64,000 nt of DNA from Rhizomys pruinosus (lineage: Eukaryota > Chordata > Mammalia > Rodentia > Spalacidae): the NCBI GenBank assembly GCA_009823505.1, contig VZQC01000343.1:741823-805822 (forward strand), read 5' to 3'. The notes below the pieces were generated by a model. It was not told the origin of the DNA, searched no databases, and saw only the letters and a program-made list of their open reading frames with translations. The position numbers and the translations under genes are program-made. Every line of letters starts with the position of its first letter. Position 1 is the first letter of the stretch. Below are positions 54,570 through 64,000 of this stretch, piece after piece.

Positions 54570-54824
54570 GGGCTGGAGAGGTGGCTTAGCAGTTAAGAGT
54601 GCCGACTGCTCTTGCAGAGGACCTGGGTTTGATTCCCAGTACCCACATGGCGGCTAAGAACCGTCTTTAAGCCGGGCATGGTGGCGCAAGCCTTTAATCC
54701 TAGAATTTGGGAGACAGAGGAAGGTGGTTCTCTGTGACTTCAAGGACAGCCTGGTCTACAGAGTGCATTCCAGGCCAGCTGGGGCTATAGGGAGACCCTG
54801 TCTTAAAAAAAAAAAAAGACAAAA
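54570..54824 (+). mobile_element. Chimeric B2-B1 SINE (locus A)
   Basis: B2 head GGGCTGGAGAGGTGGCTTAG with A box, B box (GGGTTTGATTCCC) and ...CGGCTAAGAACCGTCTTTAA, then immediately a complete B1, GCCGGGCATGGTGGCGC to GACCCTGTCTT and an A tail containing GAC. The join is at 54,670/54,671, at the same B2 position and the same B1 first base as at 20,322/20,323. AAAATGTTG at 54,561-54,569 and 54,825-54,833 brackets the whole composite. Confidence 0.87.
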
Positions 54825-55259
54825 AAAATGTTGAGCTCAATTACTCCTCTCCCGATTTCCTCTATCATAGTAATAAACTAACAATAAAACATGGGGTCTT
54901 TGTTGATTGAATGACTATCCATATTGGCAATCTCATGGTCAAATATTTCTTTAATTTGACCAGAATAGTCAAGAATCTAAAATTATACATATCCATGAAG
55001 TTCAATGTCTTATCTTTAGGTCTTTCTCAAAGACAGAAAGGGATCTAGATTGAAAGTAGGCTCTGTGATTTCTTGGGGTTCTTTCCAAGTTTACTCTTCT
55101 CTCTTCAGTCCTAAATCTATATTCACCCTGAGCTGGGCAGGGAAAAGCTGATGAATTGCTCAGTACCGTCAACATGAAAAGCCCCTGGATTGAGAGCATT
55201 AAGTTCTATCTCACTAGTAAGTGGAAAACTCTGTTGAGATAGTACTGGGTGTATCTTAT

Positions 55260-55335
55260 CACCCCAGTACCTTGCAGAGTTCTGGGAGCTCAGTACGTGC
55301 TTGTTGACTTGTTGAGTATGTGTTGAATGGCTAGG
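55260..55335 (+). mobile_element. MIR/L2-like relic (right copy)
   Basis: Same sequence as at 46,930-47,005. Confidence 0.5.
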
Positions 55336-56724
55336 GTGTGATGTACCCATTAAGTGAGATCTAGTTTTGGATTCCCAAAGCTAATCGTTCTCCTCCTTTT
55401 GCTTGGCAGACTTAGAAGTTCTGTTGCTAACCTGTTTGTTATGCTAGTTCTGCCATCTGTACTTTTGACCACAACCTCCTAATCAGATGTTGACTGTACC
55501 TTGCCATTTTAACCCCTTTGTAAGATGCCCACTTGAAAGATTAAGGCCTTTAGCCTAACAGTAAGGCTCTTTTCATCCAGAATGCCTGAGATCTTGGTAC
55601 AAAGATTACTGTGTGAGCTCTCTAGGAACGTTCAATTTTTAAGTACTTTGAAATGATTAGGGTTGCTTAATGATTCAGTGATATTGAATACAGGATTCTC
55701 TGGTAATTCTGAAGATGCCAAGAGCTGGGCTCTCCAGTAAGTTTGTGCAGATAGGAATCATTTATCATCCATCAGTGCTGCCAATGGAGACAGTGTAGAA
55801 ATGAAGCAGCTAGCACAGGTTGCTTTAGAATCTGTCTCCTCATAAAAGCACAAAAAGTAGTTCAACTTACACACAAATGGGGAATTACTGAATCCTATTA
55901 ACTAACACCTCTACTAATTATTAACACCTTTCCTGACTTGCCTCCTAGACTGATTATTTTAGTTACACTCACTTTCTTAGATGAGCCCTCTTTGATCTGG
56001 CAGCCCCACTGTTTAACAAAGTAAAATCTCTCATCTTTCAAGAAACTCACTCTGCAGGACTGCTACTGGATAGGCAAAGTTCCACCAGGTGCTGCATAGT
56101 AGAGATAGCTGCCACTCATTTGGAAACAAATACCACATGTTGTCTGAACTTCCTTTCTGGGGATGAACGTTTTTCCACACACTGATAATCTTTCTTAACT
56201 GGATGCATTTGAACTTTCAACTTGGCCTGGTGGTATGGTCCACTCACAAAAAATGCTTCACTGGATTCTTGGTTCCTCATTTGTGCTGTATCTGGAGCGT
56301 TTGCCAGCCCTACGATCTCGATCTCAGGAAACAGTTGGAGACCTCCATGTTGAGAGCAATTTTTTTTAAAAGATAAAACAATATAATGAAATTTGAGTGC
56401 TGAAAGCTCTCTGGTTTGATTCCATTACATTTCAATTAATATGTTCATCTATGACTTTGACCTTCTAAGCCCACTTATGCGATCTTCTTGGCTTCTTATC
56501 ACTCTTCCCCAGTCTGGCCACATTAGTGTGTTTTTCTGTTCTACAAAACTGACCACTTTGTTTCTGTTGAGGCCTTCGTACTTGTCCTTGAATATCTTTT
56601 GTGTGGCACGTTCTTTCACATTCTTCAAACTGTAGGAAAAAAATCACTTTCTCTGATGGTTCTCTTCAAAGCGTTTCTGGGAGACGTTGTCTCAAAAACA
56701 CCCCCCCCCCGAAAAAGTAAAAAG

Positions 56725-56880
56725 CGCCAGGTGAGGTGACGCACGCCTTTAATCCCAGCACTCGGGAGGCAGAGGCAGGCGGATCTCTGTGAGTTCAAAG
56801 CCAGCCTGGTATACAGATCGAGTTTCAGGCCAACTGGGGCAGCAGGAAGACCTTGTCTCAAATACACCAAAACAAAACAA
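56725..56880 (+). mobile_element. B1 SINE
   Basis: GCCAGGTGAGGTGACGCACGCC to GACCTTGTCTCAAATACACC and an AAAAC-repeat tail; preceded by ACCCCCCCCCCGAAAA. Confidence 0.92.
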
Positions 56881-57041
56881 AACAAAAACAAAAAAGCAAA
56901 GCATTCTTACCCCACTTAGTTACTATCTATTATATCACATGAGCTGATGCCTTCATTGTTTGCATCAGAACTTATTACAATAATCTGTGCTTTTCTCCTT
57001 AGACTGAGGTGCACGTTTATTCAGGACAGGCATCCAATAAT

Positions 57042-57110
57042 ATTCCCACAATATCTTCACTGCCTAGACTGGACCTGGCACAGGTGAAGCATCCAACAAG
57101 TACAGATGAA
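57042..57110 (+). mobile_element. MIR-like relic (right copy)
   Basis: Same sequence as at 48,735-48,800. Confidence 0.5.
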
Positions 57111-57557
57111 TATGTTAGTCTGATTGTCTTGGTTGTACCTGGGATACACCAGGAGTTTCCAAACTTAACTCTTCATTGGCTGGTTATTGGTCTAGAGGTG
57201 GAGAGGATACTGTAGACTATATTGCCTTCATGATTTTACTCAATTCCTACTAGATGAAAATCTCTGAGGACCAGGCTTGTAATCAATAATTCGATAAAAG
57301 TTCATTGACTATGATATTAGCCATGTTTAGAAACAATTGATAATGATATTACATAGTTTACCACTTACTGTTGAAGAAACCAGGATTCAAATCCTTCAAA
57401 ATCTAGGATTCCATAGCAAAAGCAGGTCCAAAGAGTACAATGTAATATGTTAGTTCAAGTGACTGAAGTAATGGAATACAGCTTTTCACAGAGGTTCTTT
57501 GTGTTAGAATCTAGTGTTCATGTCAGCTAAACCTTCTGAGGATGCTGAAGATACAGG

Positions 57558-57920
57558 AATTGTGTTGGTTTGAATGAGGAATGTCCCCCATAGGCTCTTA
57601 GTTTTTAAATACTTTGTCCCAGTTGGTGGCGTTGTTTGTGGAAGTTTAGGAGGTATGGCCTTGCTGAAAGAAGCATGTCACTACTGTCAGACTTTGAGAA
57701 TATATAGCTACACCCACTTCCATTCTGTCTCTGTCTGCTTCCGGTTTCTGTCTGAAGATGTGAGCTTTCACCTTTCTATTCTGGCCACATCTGCCACCAT
57801 GCCTCCCCAGGCATAACTGACTCTTATCCCTCTGGAACTGTAACTCAAATAAACTCTTCCTTTTACAAGTTGCCTTGGTCATGATGTTTTATCACAACAA
57901 CAGAAAAATAGCTAATACAA
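57558..57920 (+). mobile_element. RCHARR1 hAT-Charlie element
   Basis: TGTGTTGGTTTGAATGAGGAATGTCCCCCATAGGCTC to TTTTATCACAACAACAGAAAAATAGCTAATACA. Cleaner than the left copy. Confidence 0.85.
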
Positions 57921-57992
57921 GAACGTTTTTTTTTTCTCTGCATATTGCAGGCTGACAATACTTCCCTCAGGTTTCATTTTGAAGGTACTTAA

Positions 57993-58130
57993 GTTGATGA
58001 TTCTCAAAGAGGGGACATTAGACAATGTCTCAAGGCATTTTTTGGCAGTCGCAATGGGCAGGGGTTAATTCTAGCATGTAGTAGGTAGAGACTTGAAGTA
58101 ACATCTTACAATACACAACACATCCCAAGG
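57993..58130 (-). mobile_element. Ancient hAT-type (MER class) relic
   Basis: TTCTCAAAGAGGGGACATTAGACAATGTCTCAAGGCATTTTTTGGCAGTCGC and TCTAGCATGTAGTAGGTAGAGACTTGAAGTAACATC follow the same family as 42,745-42,910. Confidence 0.55.
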
Positions 58131-58496
58131 AGGAATTTCCCAGTTCCAACTATCAATTGTTCTGAGAACCTGAAGCTATAGCTGAGATGTTCTTCTATAG
58201 ACATCAATATCCTTAATGTGTTTTGAGAACCTTTTTGTATGGCACACTTTAAAATACATTGAACGTATTTCTCTGCTTTTTAAGAGATAGAATTGATAAA
58301 ACAAGAAATAACTTTGCTAGATGTGAACCACAATTATAAATACCTTTTATGCTCCGTAGTTATGACTTTGGAAAGGGTGTTGTGGTCATTTTAGAACTCT
58401 TGGCACCTTGGGGATTTTGCTTCTTGAATCTTCAATGTCAATGTTCATCTGGATGAAGATTTTAAGTTCTTTTTTAACAAAAAATGTTTTCTTGGG

Positions 58497-58728
58497 GCTG
58501 GAGAGACGGCTCAGTGGTCAAGAGCACAGACTCCTCGTGCAGAGGACCTGGGTTCGATTCCCAGCATCCACGTGGGAGCTAAGAACCATCTTTAACTCCA
58601 GTTCCAAGGGAATCCGATGCCCTCTTCTGACCTCCTCGGCATTGCATGACATGGGTGCACCAACCTACATGCAGACAGTATACTCATACACATATAAAAT
58701 AATAAATAAATTTAAAAAATAAAAAAAA
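58497..58728 (+). mobile_element. B2 SINE
   Basis: Complete copy: GGCTGGAGAGACGGCTCAG, GGTTCGATTCCC, single AACTCCAGTTCCAAGGG unit, CATACACATATAAAATAATAAATAAATT tail. Confidence 0.94.
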
Positions 58729-58796
58729 TGTTTTCTCTCTTCTCTGTCTCCAGTCAGTTCTTAGCTAATTTCTTCATTCATTAATATCTATCAGCC

Positions 58797-59025
58797 TTGG
58801 GGCTGGAGAGATGGGCTCAGCACTTAAGATTACTTGCTGCTTTTACAAAGGACCTGCGTTCAATTCCCAGCACCCATGTGGAAGGTAACAATCAACAGTA
58901 ACTCCAATTCCAGGCCATGTGACACCCTTGGGGCATTGCACACATGTGGTGCACTTATATACAAGTAGGCAAAACATTCATACACATGTAATAAAAATAG
59001 TAAGTAAAATTAAAAAAAAAATCTG
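58797..59025 (+). mobile_element. Old B2/B3 SINE
   Basis: TTGGGGCTGGAGAGATGGGCTCAGCAC, GCGTTCAATTCCC, GGGGCATTGCACACATGTGG, TTCATACACATGTAATAAAAATAG. Confidence 0.9.
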
Positions 59026-59640
59026 TCAGTCTGGGCTAGTTTGCTGCCTCTGTTTAGACTTATCTGGAATATCACATTATTCAACCTGATAGTTCAGATC
59101 TAAAATTTGAAGGTATAATCCTGAAATGAAGATGTGAGACATTCTAAGTAAACCTTAATATGAGAGCAACAGATCTACAACTGTCTGAAAAGCAAGGAGT
59201 GAGGGAGGGTCCTTCTGTTCCATTGGTTGAGGGTATGATATAGAACCATTTCCTATGGGACATCGCAAGAGGCACTGAAAGCAGTTAAAAGAAGGCAGAA
59301 GGAGAGAGACATGGCTTCCAGCCTTGTTTTGCAATCCCATCTGGATTAAAAGACTTTGGAAAGAAGCTCTGGGTAGCCTGGAAATTGGTGGTTTATCTTT
59401 TCTGCTATTTCAAGTACTGCAAAGGCCCTTTCTGAGCCCCTGGTCATATCACTGAATGCTAATTAGCATAGTTTGTTTTAAATTGTAAACTCTTAAATGG
59501 TAAGGAGAGGCAAATAAATTTAGAGATATTATTAGTCACTTGCCAGCTTTGAGATTGCAATTACTGTTGTTTCATAGACCTCTTTTAAACAAAAAAAAAT
59601 TTTTTTAAAGTGAAAGAATGAAAGAAGTCACCAGTTATTT
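59026..59640. other. Unique sequence, no feature seen
   Basis: No recognised element or exon. Confidence 0.3.
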
Positions 59641-59649
59641 TGTGGTACT

Positions 59650-59735
59650 GCTCTCTCTCTATAGGTGGGTGATTAATTGGATGTGAATGTGATTCTGGCA
59701 TTCTATCCACTGAGCTATATCTACAGTACTTAGTG
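59650..59735 (-). mobile_element. ID-like SINE relic (tentative)
   Basis: GGCATTCTATCCACTGAGCTATATCTACAG echoes the reversed ID head; the rest is unclear. Confidence 0.35.
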
Positions 59736-59837
59736 AGAATTTGTGATATGGCACACCACCAAAATGTTGACTATAAGTTATGAGGCCATTCAAGTATGGT
59801 TATTGTCCATTCAAATATGGCTTGGGATATTGTGTTC

Positions 59838-59915
59838 ACTACAGAGTGAGTTCCAGGACAGCTGGGCTACAGGGAGACCCTGTCTCAAAAAAGACCAAAA
59901 AAAAAAAAAGATGTC
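59838..59915 (+). mobile_element. B1 SINE, 3' third only
   Basis: CTACAGAGTGAGTTCCAGGACAGCTGGGCTACAGGGAGACCCTGTCTC and an A tail with GACC. Confidence 0.88.
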
Positions 59916-60598
59916 ATGACCCTTAAAGTGAAAATCCACTAGAATTTCCTTTCTTTCTTGGCAGATATATTCTTAGAACATCCTAATTAAAAAAAAAATA
60001 CATAGTAAAATTTAAGTCATTAAGGGATGTCAACTATACTAGATTTATGAAATGAAGTTTCAGAAGATTTTAGAGTTGTTGCCCTTTTGGAAAGTCACTA
60101 TGGGAAACTGACAGACTTTTTGAGGAAAAAAATTTTTAAATATTTTTCAAATGAACCCTTTCAACAAGTGAGTGTGAGGTATCTGATAAAGAAATTGTCA
60201 GACTCATTACAAGTATAATAAAGAAGCTAAGGACACCCAATTGATATGCTGAGTGCCCAGCTCTGTATTTCTTCTTAAGCAACCTTGCATCACAGGTAGG
60301 TGCTGAGTGCCCCAGCTCTGTATTTCTTCCTAAGTAATCTTGTGTCAGGCGGGTGCTGCTCCCTACAGGCATATATTCCTGGATATTACTACAGGTCCGC
60401 AGATGCATGACACCCACGGAGGAACCATAGTCTCACAAAAGAATGGAATGTTGTGCATTCAGAATTTGAAAATGGTATTATTTCCGTAAGAAGGCACATG
60501 TCTTAACATGGTCCCCTTAGTTTTATGCTGTCATGTTGATGGTCTGAGCAAAAATGCAAACCCTAGTCTTGACTTTTGTCTCAAAAGATAAGCCATTC
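59916..60598. other. Unique sequence with a local tandem repeat
   Basis: At 60,250-60,350 the block TGCTGAGTGCCCAGCTCTGTATTTCTTC(T/C)TAAG occurs twice about 53 bases apart, a two-unit tandem duplication. No exon seen. Confidence 0.5.
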
Positions 60599-60600
60599 TC

Positions 60601-60745
60601 AGGCCAGGTGTGGTGGTGCATGCTTTTAGTCCTAGCACTTGAGAGGCAGAGGCAGGCAGATCTCTGTGAGTACAAGGTCACCCTGGTCTACAGAGTGAGT
60701 TCCAGTAGAGCCCGAGCTACAGGGAGACCCTGTTTAAAAAAAAAC
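60601..60745 (+). mobile_element. B1 SINE
   Basis: GGCCAGGTGTGGTGGTGCATGC to GGGAGACCCTGTTTAAAAAAAA. Confidence 0.93.
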
Positions 60746-61665
60746 ATTCTCTCTTATTTTAGCTATTAATTTACCGAGAAGAGCATAGTGTCAAGATTCA
60801 AAATGGAAACAGAAATGACATTCAGCAAGGCCTACTCGAGAAGTTATACTAAAATATTGACAGATGTAAGGGAACCAGTGAAGGATAGCAAAGCACTCAG
60901 TGACTAGCCATGTAAAATTCTTTTGTCAGAGAAGGAACATTGAGAACCCAATGGCTCTCAGCATTGATTAGAAAGGATACTAGTGGTGGGATACCTAGAG
61001 AATCAGGGTAGACTGTAACTGCCCCTCCCCTGACAGTTTGGCTTCTTATTTGTCCATCTTCCTCTTGTACAAGGCTTAGCCAGTCCACTTCGATGAGTGT
61101 GGCAGGGCAGGTCCCAGAACAGGTGCTTTGTTTCATTTCATTATGTGTGTGGAATTGAAGATACATCAAACAGAAAATATCAACCCAAGTGTATACAGTT
61201 TTGTTTGTGTTTGCTTCCTTATGAAATATCCTAAATTCTTAATACCTAAGTATCTAGAGGGATGCCAATTTTCTTAAATTTTTTCTTCCTTTGCCTCTTG
61301 GTTTATTTTAATTTCCACATTTAAATTAGTCATATGTTATACTAACTTCACCCATATGGATTATATATTCCTACAAGGATACTTATATTACACACATTTA
61401 TTGAAAAATCCAAACTTTACTTAGTAGATATTGACATTATATTTATATGTGCATATATGCAATTATATACCAATATATGCTACATAATTTAATGTCAAGA
61501 GTACTCTGCTCAATTATTAATACAAATGAAACAAAAATAGATGATTCTTCCATTAAGTTCATGAGTCTAGTCTAATATATTTTGGTTTCAAAACAATGAG
61601 AAAATCAGATGAACTGATAAAGACGTCAGCAGGATTTTGGCATTGTTCTGGTCAGTAACACACAC
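60746..61665. other. Unique AT-rich sequence, no feature seen
   Basis: No recognised element or exon. Confidence 0.35.
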
Positions 61666-61730
61666 AGACATAGACACAGACACACACACACACCACCACC
61701 ACCACCACCACCACCACCACCACCACCACT
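61660..61730. repeat. Compound (CA)n-(CAC)n microsatellite
   Basis: Imperfect ACACAGACA, then CACACACACAC changing into about twelve CAC units (61,693-61,728). Confidence 0.95.
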
Positions 61731-62400
61731 ACAATCACTAGAACCAAACTACATCCTGTTTGATATTTTTAACTGAGTATTGTGATTTTATAACTCTCAA
61801 ACACTAGTAAAGTGCTTTTGATTGAAACGTGGCAGAATTTAGCCCTACATAGATGCTTCCCACTTCTTTATATGACTGTTCTAATGGAACATCCATTTCA
61901 GGAATGGCATTCCATGGTTGAACTCGCAGCAACCTGGAAAAGGTACATTCAAGCTGGCGCGCTTCCCTCATCACAGTTTTCCGAAAGTAGTTATGAAGAA
62001 GGACAAACCCCAGCTCCACATGTGTCTGCAGAGGCTTTGGGCAGCACAGCAGTTATGTAAACCCTGGCATTCATGTCACACATGCATTCTTACTCATTCA
62101 TTTCCAAGGGAGTGGCAGTTCATAGACCTCTCTTGGGGAAAAAGGTTGAACCTTATCAAGATGAACTAGTTCAAAAACTCGTAATTGCTGTTTTTTTCTT
62201 TCAGGATGGCTGCAGAGTGAAACCTTATCATTAGGACACAGCTATAAAGACTTCCTGCATTTATTTGGTTCCCACAATTTTAAAAAGGTGTCAAAAGTGC
62301 TGATGCTGTATGACTCTGCAAACACAAGCACACTCTTACTGAACATATTTCATCTGTGACTGTTTCAGTGGATGCTTTCATATGTATTAGAAAGGGAGAA
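61731..62400. other. Unique sequence; one strong acceptor-like site
   Basis: At 62,190-62,204 GTTTTTTTCTTTCAG is a strong plus-strand 3' splice site by eye. No matched donor and no long open frame follow it. Confidence 0.35.
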
Positions 62401-62401
62401 T

Positions 62402-62624
62402 TTTTAAATAGATTTATATTTATTTTATGTGTATGAGTGCTTTTCCTGCATGTATACAAGTGAACCCATGTTATGCAATACCCATGGAGGCCAAAAGAGG
62501 CTGGAGGATCCCTGGATTTGGAGTTACAGATGGTTGTTAGCTGCCGTGTGGGTGCTGGGAAGTGAAGGTATAGCCTCTATAAGAGCACCCAGTGCTTTCA
62601 ACCACTGAGCAATCTCTCTAGTCA
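62402..62624 (-). mobile_element. Old B2/B3 SINE
   Basis: TTATTTTATGTGTATGAGTGC, GGATTTGGAGTTACAGATGGTTGTTAGCTGCCGTGTGGGTGCTGGG, CCACTGAGCAATCTCTCTAGTC on the minus strand. Confidence 0.92.
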
Positions 62625-63405
62625 TGAGGGGCAATATTTTTTACGCATCTAGCTAGACATATAGAACCTAACCTACTGGTTTTTGTTAGGTAGGCAGACA
62701 ACATTATCATGCTAATGCTAAGCATCAGTAAATGCAAATAACTGTAAAGGACCATAGGCTTTTATAGTAGAGCTTGGATTTAGGGAAACATGGAGCCTTC
62801 TAGGAAAGGGCACTTTTTTTGTAGTGAATATTCTGATTTTAATGTAAATTTGGGATTTAGATAGACTTTACTAAAATAGATGTGAAGAGTAAGTAACTGC
62901 AAGCAGAGGAATTGCTACTGCCAGCATCTTGAAGATAGCATTCTACCTATTTTTGTGTCAAAAATGATTAGAATACTGCTGGACACTTCATAAAATACAG
63001 GAAATATTTTACTGTTTTAGTCAATGTCATAGAATCTAATGTAGTACATAAATTAAGCCACATATAGTCTGTACACTCTGGAGTTTATTCAATTATTATT
63101 AATGTAAAGAAATCATGCAGACTTGAAATAAGAACTCGACATAAATCTGAAAATTCTTGACAAGTCAAACACATAAGAATGTGAAGAGGGACTTCAGATC
63201 TATGTTCATGAATTTCCCTTCATCTTTGTACATCTTCAACCTTCCTTGGTATGATGTATGTGAGACTATGATGTTTAAATTTTCTTTAAGAAGGAGAACA
63301 AAGCTGAAAAACAATATGTTGATTGCAAAAATACTCCAAATGCATTGTGAATGCAAAAGCCGTTTAACACTTTTTAAGTGTCACCTAAAGAAACAATTGG
63401 AAGAA
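62625..63405. other. Unique AT-rich sequence, no feature seen
   Basis: No recognised element; a 98-residue ORF at 63,157-63,453 runs into the CA repeat and is not supported as a gene. Confidence 0.35.
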
Positions 63406-63414
63406 AACATCTGT

Positions 63415-63476
63415 ATCACACACAAACATAGACACATACAAACACACACATAAACACACACACACCACACCACACA
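63415..63476. repeat. Imperfect CA-rich microsatellite
   Basis: ACACACAAACATAGACACATACAAACACACAC and ACACACCACACCACAC. Confidence 0.9.
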
Positions 63477-63599
63477 AAAGAGCCAACATCACTCAGTCAA
63501 TAGGCTGATATGTGTTAATTTCTTTTATTTTTTTTCTCTTTTATTTGTTTATTTTAAGGGATTCTACAATATAATAGCACGGTTGTTTTCAGATAACAT

Positions 63600-64000
63600 T
63601 GACATTACTCAGTTTGCTGTACAATTAGGTAATCTGTGCATTTTTTTTGAAGTGAGCCAAATTATTAAGCATAAGCAATGAATGTAAATAACATTCATGT
63701 AAAACCAATTTGCAAGTATCTATGTCCAAATTTTGAACAACCCAAGGTTCCCATAGTCCAGTTGGAGAAGCTTGTATGCACAAGCATGTTGATCAAATAG
63801 GAGTCCAGTCTATATTGCTGTAGTCTCAGGATTCACCCCAATCTCTCCGCAGCCCTTACATTATACCACGCATCTTCTTCTGCAAGTCGTTCCTTAGGCT
63901 TTGGGAAAGGGGCACAAGTGGGTGAGAAGCAAAACAGTCTGTTTTCTCTGGAGATGTCATTTTGGACTCTAGTCTGTTCAGGTTGTTAGGAAAGGGCACT
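63600..64000 (-). mobile_element. LINE-1 3' UTR, runs off the window
   Basis: GTTGATCAAATAGGAGTCCAGTCTATATTGCTGTAG, CACCCCAATCTCTCCGCAGCCC and GGGAAAGGGGCACAAGTGGGTGAGAAGC are diverged versions of 2915-3060, so it is the same 3' UTR family in minus orientation. The left limit is approximate. Confidence 0.75.

Larger units (their letters stand above)
52785..58605 (+). repeat. Right copy of the ~5.8-kb direct duplication (clean)
   Basis: Counterpart of 44,462-50,301. SINEs and RCHARR1 are near consensus here, so this copy is the more reliable sequence. Outside the listed repeats it holds unique non-coding sequence; I see no exon. Confidence 0.93.

Overview
This is a non-coding-rich mammalian nuclear window, almost certainly from a muroid rodent. 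It carries B1 (7SL-derived), B2/B3 (tRNA-derived), ID and B4/RSINE1 SINEs, rodent-type LINE-1 3' ends with a G-rich tract before AATAAA-like tails, and the rodent hAT families URR1 and RCHARR1 over older MIR, L2, MER5A and L1M layers. The young B2 copies differ from what I recall of the mouse B2 consensus, so a lineage other than Mus is likely, but I cannot name the species. No prokaryotic genes, CRISPR arrays or tRNA/rRNA genes are visible.

Layout. 1-4 kb: LINE-1 3' ends, including one with a complete twin-priming signature (2626-3270), a B1/B2 nest, and a target-site-flanked fragment of a probable LINE-1 ORF1. 4-15 kb: mostly unique sequence with scattered SINEs. 15.6-17.4 kb: an old LINE-1 interrupted by one B1 and two B2s. 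17.7-20.5 kb: a SINE cluster ending in a chimeric B2-B1 SINE. 22.7-24.6 kb: a LINE-1 ORF2 C-terminus plus 3' UTR with a nested B2. 26-37 kb: mixed LINE-1 3' ends, URR1, ID/B2 nest, MER5A and hAT relics. 38.8 kb: one well-formed 64-nt coding exon on the minus strand. 39-43 kb: more LINE-1, a decayed minus-strand ORF2 and a second URR1.

44.46-58.7 kb is unusual. About 5.8 kb is present twice in direct orientation (about 44,462-50,301 and 52,785-58,605) around about 2.5 kb that holds a CpG-rich probable promoter with a short first coding exon (MGDPSYGEKTRLHYA, then a GTGAGT donor at 51,180) and a 474-base N gap. The left copy is full of single-base indels concentrated in repeats, which looks more like unpolished assembly sequence than biological divergence. 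58.8-64 kb is mostly unique sequence plus B1/B2 copies and a LINE-1 3' end running off the window.

Gene content is therefore one internal exon (minus strand) and one probable first exon (plus strand), presumably of two different genes or of separate transcripts; I recognise neither. The most interesting biological signal is a composite SINE: the first ~100 bases of B2 joined to a full B1 at the same junction at two unrelated loci, each bounded as a unit by target-site duplications.
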